Positions 43,088 through 51,178 of a stretch of DNA of 64,000 nucleotides are shown piece after piece (the stretch's first letter is position 1; each line of letters starts with the position of its first letter). The stretch covers positions 1,207,562 to 1,271,561 of the forward strand of contig NZ_LR130817.1 in the NCBI RefSeq assembly GCF_900626145.1. Reading direction: 5' to 3'. The notes below the pieces were generated by a model. It was not told the DNA's origin. It was given only the letters and a program-made list of their open reading frames with translations, and ran no database searches. The position numbers and the translations under genes were made by a program. Source of the stretch: Intestinimonas timonensis. Its GTDB lineage: Bacteria > Bacillota > Clostridia > Oscillospirales > Oscillospiraceae.

Positions 43088-45793
43088 TCATGCTGCCGGC
43101 ACATAGGGTTCTTCGCTCGTCGTTGGTGAATTGACGGGCCCCTGTGTTGATTCCGGAGTCTCTGTGGGCTCCGGCGACACCGACTCACTGGGAGACGGCG
43201 TCTGCTGTCCAGAGGAACCGTTCACGTTCTCCGGCCAGGTGGACTCGTCAAAGGGGTTGAATTTGTTGTAATCCTCCAGCCGGTCGTAGTCCTCCGGACC
43301 CGGCCATGTGCTGGGGTCGGTGGGGTCAATTTTCGGCTTTTCTGTGGGCTCCGGCGCCTGGGCGGTGGTGTGGACATCACAGTAGGCGGCGTCGCCCAAA
43401 GCGTTGATGTGTCCTGTGGTAAACTGATTATCCCGCACCGACACGGCAGCGGCAGCACCCTCGCGGGTGATATCCAGAATGCTCACTGTCCGGCGGCTCT
43501 CCGCGGGACAGTACTCCCCTGCCAGGTGATACATGCCGTTGGGATTGCCGTCAGCGTCCAGGAAGGGGGAATCCAGACAGATCTCCACATCCTTATGGAC
43601 ATCACAGACCGTGGTGGGCTCATCACCCTTGACGAAGGTCATGGAGATGATACGTGCCCCTTCGCCTACACGGGCGTCGTGGTAGCAGGCCTCATTGGGC
43701 AGCAGGCCGCTGTCGGCACACACCTGGACGGTGACAGTGCCCGCAGAGGGAGTTGGGAAGCTCTTGTCCTCCAGGCCCTCATGGATGGAACTCATCACTT
43801 TTTTCCAAGTGACGGCCGACTGCTGCTGGAGACTGGAGCTCATACGTTCGGGCTGATCATAGCCGCTCCAGACGGCAGCGGTGTAATAGGCACTGTAACC
43901 CACGAAATAGAGGTCACGGCGGGAGGTGGTGGTACCCGTCTTACCAGCAATGGTCATTCCGCTGAAGTTAGCGGAGGTACCAGTGCCGTTCTTGATGACG
44001 TTCTGGAGCATGGTATTGATATACCATGCGGTGGAGTCCTTCATGGCAGTGTGATACTCTGCCTGGTTATCCAGCAGGACGGTCACCTCACCGGTATCGG
44101 GGTCCACCCGCTCCACCTTGGTATAGGTCCGGGGCTCGATATACAGCCCGCCCCTGGGGAAGGTGGAGTAGGCAGCCGCCATCTCCAGGGTAGTGACACC
44201 ATCGGTGAGACCGCCCAGAGCCATCTGAGCCAGACCAATGTCGGAGTAGACGGTGCCGTTGCGCTCCTCCTGGACCACCAGGTGGTCGGTGCTGAAGCCC
44301 AGGTTCTTTACCAGGAAGTCATAGGCCACCTGGGGACTGGTGTACTGGCCCAGGATCTTGACAGCCAAGGTGTTCACCGACTTCTGAAGACCGGTATACA
44401 CGTTGGTGAGACCGCTATAATAGCCATAAGAGTTTACCGGCCAGGGAGAGCCGCCGTCGCCGTCAAAGCTGTAGGGAGAGTCATCGATGACGGTGGCGGG
44501 GGTGATGACACCCAGGTCCAAGGCGGGAGCGTACACCGCCAGGGGCTTGATGGCGGAACCGGGCTGCCGCAGGGACTGTGTGGCACGGTTGGTCAGCAGG
44601 CTGGCCGTCTTCTCGCCCACGCCGCCTGCCAGAGCCACCACGTTGCCGGTCTCATTGTCAATGACCGTGATGCCCGACTGGAGCTGCTGACCGGAGGAGG
44701 AGGTGCCACTGAAGTTGCTCAGGTCCTCATACACCGCGTCCACCTTGGCCTGGACCTCCGGGTCCTGGGTGCAGTAAATGGACAGGCCGCCATTGTAGAC
44801 CATCTGGCTGGCCAGCTGGTCGGAGAGGTCATAGGTCTCCTTCAGGTCGGCGATGACGTCCCGGATGAGCTGATCCTCAAAATAGGAGTAGGCGGTTGTA
44901 GAGGTAGTCCCCTGCCCGCGGCCCACAAAGACCAATTCCTCCGCCACGGCGGCATCATGCTCGGCCTGCGTGATATAGCCCTGCTCGAGCATCTCGTTGA
45001 GGATGATCTCCTGGCGCTGCTTGTTCTGCTCCTTGGTGTAGTCAGAGATATAGGGGTCATACCGGGAGGGGTTGTTGGTGATACCGATGAGGCTGGCACA
45101 CTCGGCCAGATCCAGCTCGGACACCGACTTTCCAAAGTAAGCCAGTGAGGCGGTACCCACACCGTAGCAGTTCTCGCCCAGGTAGATGTAGTTGAGGTAC
45201 ATCTCCAGGATCTCTTCCTTGCTGTAGTTGCGCTCAAACTCCAGGGCGCGGAAGATCTCCAGGATCTTACGTTTTACCGTTACATCATCGTTCTGAGTCA
45301 TGTTCTTGATGAGCTGCTGGGTGATGGTGGAGCCGCCGTAGGTGTCCTTCATCCCCAAAAACATATTGAGGAAGGCACCGCCGGTACGACGCCAGTCCAC
45401 GCCGTGATGGTTCCAGAACCGCTGATCCTCAATGGCCACAAGGGCATTGATCAGATTTTCCGGGATCTCCTCATAGTCCACCTTCACACGGTTCTCCTCA
45501 CCGTGAAGGGTACGCAGCTCCTTGGTCTCGCCAGTGCTGGAGTCGGTGTAGTAAATGGTGGAGGACAGGTTCATGGAGTAGGCGCTGGCGTCCACATAGT
45601 CCTGCGGGATGATGACGGTCTTGATATACGTCGCGGCAAAGCAGGCCAGGATCGCGCCGGTGGTGCATCCGATGAGGAACAATGTGCCGATCACTTTCAA
45701 TATTGTGACGGCAACCGAACCGCCTTTGCTCTTCCGCCGGGGACGCCTGGGGGGCTCCCCGTTCTGGTTGGTGGTGCGTCTTGTCTCTGCCAA
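43088..45793 (-). CDS. Class A penicillin-binding protein (PBP1A type)
   Basis: 901 residues from a TTG start behind GGAGGTATTTCAC. A basic N-terminus and one membrane span (about 28-52) lead to a GT51 glycosyltransferase domain: VAIEDQRFWNHHGVDWRRTG with the catalytic Glu, and GGSTITQQLIKNM. The transpeptidase domain has SRQPGSAIKPL-like RQPGSAIKPL (SxxK), SVNT (SxN) and AGKTGTTTS (KTG). It polymerises and cross-links peptidoglycan outside the membrane. A Pro/Glu/Thr-rich low-complexity tail (about 820-901) is unordered. The IS3 element lies 65 bases past its stop. Confidence 0.95.
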   Translation of the reverse strand: MAETRRTTNQNGEPPRRPRRKSKGGSVAVTILKVIGTLFLIGCTTGAILACFAATYIKTVIIPQDYVDASAYSMNLSSTIYYTDSSTGETKELRTLHGEENRVKVDYEEIPENLINALVAIEDQRFWNHHGVDWRRTGGAFLNMFLGMKDTYGGSTITQQLIKNMTQNDDVTVKRKILEIFRALEFERNYSKEEILEMYLNYIYLGENCYGVGTASLAYFGKSVSELDLAECASLIGITNNPSRYDPYISDYTKEQNKQRQEIILNEMLEQGYITQAEHDAAVAEELVFVGRGQGTTSTTAYSYFEDQLIRDVIADLKETYDLSDQLASQMVYNGGLSIYCTQDPEVQAKVDAVYEDLSNFSGTSSSGQQLQSGITVIDNETGNVVALAGGVGEKTASLLTNRATQSLRQPGSAIKPLAVYAPALDLGVITPATVIDDSPYSFDGDGGSPWPVNSYGYYSGLTNVYTGLQKSVNTLAVKILGQYTSPQVAYDFLVKNLGFSTDHLVVQEERNGTVYSDIGLAQMALGGLTDGVTTLEMAAAYSTFPRGGLYIEPRTYTKVERVDPDTGEVTVLLDNQAEYHTAMKDSTAWYINTMLQNVIKNGTGTSANFSGMTIAGKTGTTTSRRDLYFVGYSAYYTAAVWSGYDQPERMSSSLQQQSAVTWKKVMSSIHEGLEDKSFPTPSAGTVTVQVCADSGLLPNEACYHDARVGEGARIISMTFVKGDEPTTVCDVHKDVEICLDSPFLDADGNPNGMYHLAGEYCPAESRRTVSILDITREGAAAAVSVRDNQFTTGHINALGDAAYCDVHTTAQAPEPTEKPKIDPTDPSTWPGPEDYDRLEDYNKFNPFDESTWPENVNGSSGQQTPSPSESVSPEPTETPESTQGPVNSPTTSEEPYVPAA

Positions 45794-45898
45794 GTGAAAT
45801 ACCTCCGTTCCCGGCCCAAAGGCCGCACGGTCCCATATACATTCGTAACATGCCCCTGACCGGTCCGCCTCTCCCTCCGGTCATAGAAAGGCTTTTAT

Positions 45899-45927
45899 AT
45901 TATAGTGGAAAAGCCTCTGTTTGTCTA
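45899..45927 (-). promoter_or_regulatory. Promoter of the class A PBP gene
   Basis: Minus strand TAGACA (45927-45922), 17-base spacer, TATAAT (45904-45899), about 105 bases before the start. Confidence 0.8.
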
Positions 45928-45988
45928 CCCTATCACTTCCCATTTACCCCAGATATATCCTTGATGTAAAATTTGGCTCGTCCGACTC

Positions 45989-46017
45989 TTGCATTTTTCC
46001 GGCACACAGGGTACAAT
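45989..46017 (+). promoter_or_regulatory. Promoter of the DUF1292 gene
   Basis: TTGCAT (45989-45994), 17-base spacer, TACAAT (46012-46017), 34 bases before the ATG. Confidence 0.75.
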
Positions 46018-46051
46018 ATGTGCAGAAACAAGAAGGGCGGTGCCAGCCACC

Positions 46052-46351
46052 ATGAGTGACGAGTACGGCGGTAATTTTGTCAGCCTCACCGACGAGGACG
46101 GCAACGAGATCGAGCTGGAGCATCTGGATACCATTGAATACAACGGCGCGGTCTATATGGCTTTTTTCCCCGTGGAGGAGGCCGATGAAGAGGGCCAGCC
46201 CCCAAAAGAAGAGGACGAAGAGGCCGGGCTCATCATCCTGAAGGTCGTGGAGATCGACGGTGAGGAGCAGTTGGCCACCCTGGATGACGAAGAGGAGCTG
46301 GAGGCTGTCTACCAGCAGTTCATGGAAGCCCTTTTCGAAGAAGAGGAATAA
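46052..46351 (+). CDS. DUF1292 (YrzB-like) acidic protein
   Basis: 99 residues from MSDEYGGNFVSLTDEDGNEI; the upstream AAGGGCGG is a weak ribosome site. The DUF1292 pattern is LTDEDGNEIELEHLDTIEYN then VYMAFFPVEE and ILKVVEIDGEEQLATLDDEE. The protein is very acidic, as is usual. The family is widespread in Firmicutes near ruvX/alaS or cell-wall genes, with no known biochemical role. In this window ruvX is 6 kb away. Confidence 0.88.
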   Translation: MSDEYGGNFVSLTDEDGNEIELEHLDTIEYNGAVYMAFFPVEEADEEGQPPKEEDEEAGLIILKVVEIDGEEQLATLDDEEELEAVYQQFMEALFEEEE

Positions 46352-46389
46352 GATTCTCCTGCTCGGTACGTGATGGTTTCTTTTTAAAC

Positions 46390-46557
46390 CCACATCTCTG
46401 AAACGGGACGCCCACCTCGCGCCGTGGCTTGCAGGCCTCCCGGCCCCCTTCGGGAGCGTTGGAAGTTGGAAGCAGTAAAGCGGTGCGGAGGCGACCCACC
46501 TGCCATCTTCGTGCAGGTTTGATCAGGGCCACACGGCCAGAGCGGGAGATCTTTTTT
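46390..46557 (+). ncRNA. Structured RNA, possibly 6S RNA
   Basis: Non-coding stretch with long-range pairing: CTCTG (46396-46400) with CAGAG (46538-46542) and GCCC with GGGC as a closing stem, CCTCGCGCCG (46415-46424) with CGGTGC-G-GAGG (46481-46491) as an inner stem, CTCCCG/CGGGAG at the tip, and a separate ACCTGC/GCAGGT hairpin (46498-46518) on the 3' side. A TTTTTT run follows (46552-46557). Closing stem, bubble with a hairpin and terminal stem is the 6S layout, but I cannot confirm the family by eye and see no clear promoter. Confidence 0.45.
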
Positions 46558-46566
46558 GCCGTTCCA

Positions 46567-46598
46567 CCGTCCCAGCAAGGCGCTGGGGCGGTTTTTTT
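46567..46598 (+). terminator. Strong intrinsic terminator
   Basis: CCGTCCCAGC-AAGGC-GCTGGGGCGG (10-bp stem with one G-U) followed by seven T. It ends the structured RNA or the DUF1292 transcript before the foldase promoter. Confidence 0.95.
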
Positions 46599-46678
46599 AT
46601 CCCCTTCCCTTCCAGTATGCAACCATGAACTTTCTGTAAAATGCGTCCCTTCCCGCCCGAATATAGGCAGATTGAGAC

Positions 46679-46707
46679 TTGCAAGCCGTCCCGGTTTCCT
46701 GTATAAT
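46679..46707 (+). promoter_or_regulatory. Promoter of the PrsA-like foldase gene
   Basis: TTGCAA (46679-46684), 17-base spacer, TATAAT (46702-46707), about 60 bases before the ATG. Confidence 0.85.
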
Positions 46708-46768
46708 GCAACATTGAGTCACCAAAGCACAGAAAAAGCACAATATTTGAGAGGACTGAGCAAGAGTA

Positions 46769-48319
46769 ATGAGTGCTTCCCGTGAAAAGAAACAGCGCAT
46801 CTCCGCTGCCGCCAATGGCCCCACCGAAAAGGAGCGCCGTCAGGCGGAGGCTGCCCGCAAGGAGCGGAGCAAGACCATCCTTTATACCGTGGTGGGCGTC
46901 ATCCTGGCCGTTCTGGTCATTGCCCTGCTGGTGTGGCACAGCGGCACCTTCACCAAGGGCAAGGTAGTTGCCACCGTCAATGGTAAGGATTACACCGTGG
47001 CCGAGATGGGTTACTACTACTATCCCACCGCCAATATGTACAGCCAGTATGGTCTGACCATGGATGAGGAGACCCTGCGCCAGAGCGCCGTGGATTCCCT
47101 CCAGCAGTACGCCTCTCTGGCCGCCGCTGCCGAGGCCGACGGCTTCACCCTCTCTGAAGAGGGCGCTCAGAGCGTCGAGGACACCATCCAGGAGCTGAAG
47201 AGCTACGCCGCCCAGTACGGCACCTCCTTCAAGTCCTATATCCGCAACGTGTATGGTCCTTATATGACCGAGAGTCTTCTGCGTGAGTGCCTGACCCGGG
47301 ACACCCTGGCTCAGGAGTACTATACTGCTCACGCCGATACCCTGACCTACACCGACGACGATCTCACCGCTTACTACAATGAGCACACCGATGACCTGGA
47401 TACCTTCACCTACTCCTCCGTGTTCATCGATGGCTCCGCTCCCTCCACCACCGATGCCGACGGCAATACCGTGGAGGCTAGCGACGCCGAGAAGGCCACT
47501 GCCATGGCTACCGCCAAGGCCACTGCTGACAAGCTGCTCCAGGATCTGGAGGACGGCGGTGACTTCGACACTCTGGCTGCCGCCGCTACCCAGGCCGACT
47601 CCGAGGACAGCGAGGACGAGGCCACCAGCTACGAGACCACCGTGGTGGGCGCCAGCCTGGCCAATGGCTTCTCCTCCGGCAGCGAGGACTGCGTGTCCTG
47701 GCTCACCAATGAGGGCCGTCAGGAGGGTGATCTCACTGTCATCGAGGTGGCCGACAGCGGCTACTGGGTCCTGCGCTTCACCAGCCGCGCCCTGGACACC
47801 GAGAGCTACGGCTCCGCCGATGTGCGCCACATCCTGGTGAAGGCCGAGCTCACCCAGGAGGATGACCCCAGCACCGAGGACGTGGACGAGAGCAAGGTTC
47901 CCACTCAGGAGGCTCTGGACGCCGCCAAGGCCAAGGCCCAGGAGATCCTGGACGAGTACAACGCCGGTGACAAGACCGCCGACAGCTTCGGCGCCCTGGC
48001 CCAGCAGTATTCCGAGGATCCCGGCTCCGCCGAGAACGGCGGCCTCTACGAGGGCATTACCCCCTCCACCAGCTTCCTGCCCGCCTTCATCGACTGGACC
48101 TTCGCTGACGGCCGTCAGCCCGGCGACACCGGCCTGGTGGAAAACGACCAGGAGGGCCAGTACGGCTGGCACGTCATGTATCTCCAGGATCACACCCTGA
48201 CCTGGAAGTACACCGCCGAGAGCTCCCTCAAGAGCGACGCGCTCTCCACCTGGACCACCGAGATCGAGGAGACCTCCCCCGTCACCACCAACGACACCAA
48301 CCTGGCTCTGCTGGGCTAA
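46769..48319 (+). CDS. Membrane-anchored PrsA/SurA-like peptidyl-prolyl isomerase
   Basis: 516 residues. A basic cytoplasmic tail is followed by a membrane helix (about 36-57, TILYTVVGVILAVLVIALLV), then an SurA-N-like region (VVATVNGKDYTVAEMGYYYY) and a parvulin rotamase domain near 345-480 (YGSADVRHILVKAELTQEDD, FGALAQQYSEDPGSAENGGL). There is no lipobox, unlike Bacillus PrsA. It would fold secreted proteins outside the membrane. The protein is unusually acidic. The upstream ribosome site is weak. Confidence 0.88.
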   Translation: MSASREKKQRISAAANGPTEKERRQAEAARKERSKTILYTVVGVILAVLVIALLVWHSGTFTKGKVVATVNGKDYTVAEMGYYYYPTANMYSQYGLTMDEETLRQSAVDSLQQYASLAAAAEADGFTLSEEGAQSVEDTIQELKSYAAQYGTSFKSYIRNVYGPYMTESLLRECLTRDTLAQEYYTAHADTLTYTDDDLTAYYNEHTDDLDTFTYSSVFIDGSAPSTTDADGNTVEASDAEKATAMATAKATADKLLQDLEDGGDFDTLAAAATQADSEDSEDEATSYETTVVGASLANGFSSGSEDCVSWLTNEGRQEGDLTVIEVADSGYWVLRFTSRALDTESYGSADVRHILVKAELTQEDDPSTEDVDESKVPTQEALDAAKAKAQEILDEYNAGDKTADSFGALAQQYSEDPGSAENGGLYEGITPSTSFLPAFIDWTFADGRQPGDTGLVENDQEGQYGWHVMYLQDHTLTWKYTAESSLKSDALSTWTTEIEETSPVTTNDTNLALLG

Positions 48320-48331
48320 GACACACATCAT

Positions 48332-48361
48332 CCCCCGGAGGCTTCCTCCGGGGGATTTTTT
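48332..48361 (+). terminator. Intrinsic terminator after the foldase gene
   Basis: CCCCCGGAGG-CTT-CCTCCGGGGG (10-bp stem) followed by ATTTTTT. Confidence 0.95.
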
Positions 48362-48376
48362 CAAGGAGGTAACCAA

Positions 48377-49090
48377 ATGGATGAGCGTTTTCTCCGCACC
48401 CGTATGCTCCTGGGCAGCGATGCCATGGACCGGCTGGCTCAGGCACACGTGTGTGTGCTGGGCCTGGGCGGGGTAGGCAGCTGGTGCGCCGAGGCTCTGG
48501 CACGCTCCAGCGTGGGCGAGCTGACCCTTATGGACCAGGACACCGTAGATCTTAGCAACCTCAACCGCCAGGCCGAGGCCTTGGAGTCCACCCTGGGGCT
48601 CCCCAAGGCGGAGGCTATGGCCCAGCGGGTGCTGGCCGTCAACCCCAGCTGCCGGGTCCACCCCATCCAGGGCCGCTATGAGGCCGACACCCGTGAGGAC
48701 TTTTTTGCCGCGAATTACGATTATATTGTGGACGCCATCGATCTGGTGAGCTGCAAGCTGGACCTCATCGAGACCGCCCTGAACCACAAGGTGCCCATCA
48801 TCTCCGCTCTCGGCACCGGCAACAAGCTGGACGCCTCCCTGCTGCGGGTATCTGATATCTCCAAGACGGAGGGCTGCCCTCTGGCCCGGGTGGTGCGGAA
48901 GGAGCTGCGCAATCGCGGCATTCTCCACCACAAGGTGGTGTGGTCTCCGGAAGCCGCCCATGAGGCCGACCAGCCCGAGACCCCGCCCCCGGGACGCCGC
49001 AGCGTCCCCGCCAGCGTGGTGTGGGTCCCTGCTACCGCCGGTCTGATGCTGGCCGGTGAGGTGGTCATGGATCTGACCGGCGTGCGATAA
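48377..49090 (+). CDS. tcdA: tRNA threonylcarbamoyladenosine dehydratase
   Basis: 237 residues; AAGGAGGTAACCAA precedes the ATG. An E1-like ThiF fold enzyme that cyclises t6A37 of ANN-decoding tRNAs to ct6A with ATP. The nucleotide motif is CVLGLGGVGSWCAEALARSS; the Arg finger lies in VDLSNLNRQ, DAIDLVSCKLDLI follows, and the conserved Cys is in KTEGCPLARVVRKELR. It is in its own unit between two terminators. Confidence 0.94.
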   Translation: MDERFLRTRMLLGSDAMDRLAQAHVCVLGLGGVGSWCAEALARSSVGELTLMDQDTVDLSNLNRQAEALESTLGLPKAEAMAQRVLAVNPSCRVHPIQGRYEADTREDFFAANYDYIVDAIDLVSCKLDLIETALNHKVPIISALGTGNKLDASLLRVSDISKTEGCPLARVVRKELRNRGILHHKVVWSPEAAHEADQPETPPPGRRSVPASVVWVPATAGLMLAGEVVMDLTGVR

Positions 49091-49131
49091 GCGGCACATA
49101 GCCAATTTTTCTATGCTTTTGCATAGCAAAA

Positions 49132-49171
49132 TCCCTCCCCTGGCAAACTAGTGCCAAGGGAGGGATTTTTT
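49132..49171 (+). promoter_or_regulatory. Terminator-like hairpin containing the ribosome site of the first TauE gene
   Basis: TCCCTCCC (49132-49139) pairs with GGGAGGGA (49158-49165), with an inner TGGCA/TGCCA stem, followed by six T and then the ATG at 49172. The Shine-Dalgarno AGGGAGG is the 3' arm. A second small hairpin CTATGC-TTTT-GCATAG lies just upstream (49111-49126). Confidence 0.8.
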
Positions 49172-49540
49172 ATGAGTCAAAAGCGGGATTGGCTGCGCCC
49201 GGCGGTATCTGGCGCCCTGGCCGGCGCGGTGAACGGCTTCTTCGGCGGAGGGGGCGGCATGGTGCTGGTACCGCTCCTGGCCGGGTGGTGCGGCCTGGGA
49301 GAGCGGAAGGCATTCGCCACCTCGGTAGCCGTCATTCTACCCCTGTGCGTCCTCTCCGCCGGGATCTACCTCTTCCGGGGCGGACTGGACCTCACCGCAG
49401 CCCTCCCATACTTGCTGGGCGGGCTGCTGGGGGGCTGGCTGGGGGGTAAGCTTTTCAAAAACATCTCCATGGACTGGCTCCGCCGGGGCTTTGGCCTGCT
49501 CCTCCTCTACGGCGGCATCCGGTCTCTCTTTGCCCTATGA
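49172..49540 (+). CDS. Half-size TauE/SafE-family membrane protein (first half)
   Basis: 122 residues, about half of a normal TauE/SafE permease (240-260). The N-terminal GALAGAVNGFFGGGGGMVLV then PLLAGWCGL is the repeat signature. About four membrane spans. TauE/SafE proteins export sulfite or organosulfonates, or carry other anions. Its stop overlaps the next start (ATGA), so the two halves are translated together and probably assemble. Confidence 0.88.
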   Translation: MSQKRDWLRPAVSGALAGAVNGFFGGGGGMVLVPLLAGWCGLGERKAFATSVAVILPLCVLSAGIYLFRGGLDLTAALPYLLGGLLGGWLGGKLFKNISMDWLRRGFGLLLLYGGIRSLFAL

Positions 49541-49908
49541 ACGTCCTGATCTCCCTCCTGGCCGGTGCCGCCACTGGGGTCCTCTCCGGCTTCGGGGTGG
49601 GGGGCGGCACTCTGCTCCTCCTCTACCTCACCGCTTTTGCAGGAGTGGAGCAGCACCTGGCCCAGGGCATCAATCTGGTCTACTTCCTGCCGGCGGCAGC
49701 GGCGGCTCTCCCCAGCCACATCAAAAACGGCTATGTAGACCGGTCCGCCGCCCTCCCCGCCATACTGGCTGGGCTGGCCACCGCCGGGCTATGTGCCTGG
49801 GTTGCCTCCGGTCTGGACACGGGACTCCTCCGCCGGTGCTTCGGCGGCTTCCTGCTTGTCGTCGGCCTCCAGGAGCTCTTTCGCAAGAGCCCCCCTACCG
49901 CTCGGTGA
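49537..49908 (+). CDS. Half-size TauE/SafE-family membrane protein (second half)
   Basis: 123 residues with the same repeat signature (LAGAATGVLSGFGVGGGTLL) and about four spans (YLTAFAGVEQHLAQGINLVY, FLPAAAAALPSHIKNGYVD). Together with the preceding protein it would rebuild the two-repeat TauE/SafE fold. The last 14 bases overlap the end of the convergent luxC gene. Confidence 0.88.
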   Translation: MNVLISLLAGAATGVLSGFGVGGGTLLLLYLTAFAGVEQHLAQGINLVYFLPAAAAALPSHIKNGYVDRSAALPAILAGLATAGLCAWVASGLDTGLLRRCFGGFLLVVGLQELFRKSPPTAR

Positions 49909-51178
49909 CCCGGGTATACCGCCGCAGGGGATAGTCTCCATCGTGGGCGTCGCCGCAGGTGGTGCGGCTCATGTCCCCCGGCCCGGTGACCCGAACCACG
50001 CCCGCTCTCAAAAGGACCATGGCCAGCTCCTCCCGCTCCTCCGGGGCACAAATCAAACCCGCCGTCTGGAGAACCCCCTTGTGCCGCCGCAGCATGGCGG
50101 GCAGCCGTGCCCGGGGCAGGGCCTTCACCAGGGGATTGCCGAACTGGAGGGAGAGCTCCAGCTCCCCATCCTCCCCCACCGTGAGAGAACAACTCTTCCC
50201 ATAAAAGATCTCCGGGCCGGGCGCGGTGATGGACTCCAGCCGCTGCTCATACTGGGCCAGGGTCACCTGAGCCGCCGAGCCGTCGTCCAACGGCGCTCCC
50301 GCCGCCATGGCTCCCTCCAGCACTGGCAGGAACCGGCGGCAGAAATACCGGACCTCCTCCCGCTTCTCGGTGTCAAGGAAAATCGCCTGACAGGAGCTGC
50401 ACAGCAGCTGACGGGTGTCGGCGATGTGGGCGGCCAGAGCGTAGAGGGCCTCCGGGGTCTCCCCCTTGGGCGTAACATAGGCGAAGCTCAGCTTATGGCC
50501 CCACTCGATGAGTCGGCAGCTGGTGGGGGCCAGCCCCCGGACGGCTGAGACCGCCCCCTCCCCGCCCCACACCACGATGCCATCGGCCATGGCCGCCATC
50601 TTCTGCATGGCGGGCAGGTCGTCGGAGGGGGTGTCGAACACATAGAGGTAGTCGGCCAGCTCCGGGGCGGCCTGGGTGAGGGCGTGGAGCAGCAGCACCG
50701 ACAGCCCCCCATCGGCCTGGGGCAGCTTCAGGATATTCACATTGCCGGTGAGGAGGCCCTCCACGGCGCTGTAAGCCGGTAGACCGTCCACGTTTCCGGC
50801 GGCGATGTGAAAGAGCACCCCCAGGGGCAGGACCTCCTTGGTGAGAGTGAGGCCGGAATGAGGCGGCGTCACCGCTTTCGGTCCTGCCCAGTCCGGCCCC
50901 AGCTCCAGATTCAGCTTGAACTCCAGGCTGTCCCGGCGGAGCATATTGGCGGCGGCCGCCGCCTGAGCCAGGGTGAAGCGTTTGTCCAGGCCCAGGGCGG
51001 CGATAATGCCGTCGAACTCCCCGCTGAGCACCCGCCGGGCCAGGCCGTCACAGGCAGCGATCACCGTCTCTGCGGCTGGCGCGGGCCGCTGGAGCACCTG
51101 GGTGATGGTCTCCTCCAGGCCGTCCAGGAGCCTGTTCTGCTCCTTTGTATCATGGATCTCTCCACGGTATAGGATCAC
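49895..51178 (-). CDS. luxC: LuxC-family acyl-CoA / acyl-protein reductase
   Basis: 427 residues. Aldehyde-dehydrogenase fold of the LuxC family: LPLGVLFHIAAGNVDGLPAY, LTGNVNILKLPQADGGLSV, WGGEGAVSAVRGLAP and the QLLCSSCQAIFLDT segment, where one Cys is likely catalytic. LuxC reduces an activated fatty acid to the aldehyde with NADPH. The start overlaps the luxE stop (ATGA). No luciferase, luxD or flavin gene is nearby, so the aldehyde serves something other than light. Confidence 0.9.
   Translation of the reverse strand: MILYRGEIHDTKEQNRLLDGLEETITQVLQRPAPAAETVIAACDGLARRVLSGEFDGIIAALGLDKRFTLAQAAAAANMLRRDSLEFKLNLELGPDWAGPKAVTPPHSGLTLTKEVLPLGVLFHIAAGNVDGLPAYSAVEGLLTGNVNILKLPQADGGLSVLLLHALTQAAPELADYLYVFDTPSDDLPAMQKMAAMADGIVVWGGEGAVSAVRGLAPTSCRLIEWGHKLSFAYVTPKGETPEALYALAAHIADTRQLLCSSCQAIFLDTEKREEVRYFCRRFLPVLEGAMAAGAPLDDGSAAQVTLAQYEQRLESITAPGPEIFYGKSCSLTVGEDGELELSLQFGNPLVKALPRARLPAMLRRHKGVLQTAGLICAPEEREELAMVLLRAGVVRVTGPGDMSRTTCGDAHDGDYPLRRYTRVTER

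Noticed and set aside
43067..43096. Terminator at the end of the class A PBP gene
   Set aside because: CATGACC-CGTT-GGTCATG is a clean hairpin, but on the minus strand it is followed by A and not T. On the plus strand the T-run precedes the stem. Neither direction gives an intrinsic terminator.
46390..46557. SRP RNA, RNase P RNA or tmRNA
   Set aside because: The SRP helix 8 motif (GGAAGGAAGCAG type), the RNase P GAGGAAAGUCC core and a tRNA-like tmRNA end are all absent.
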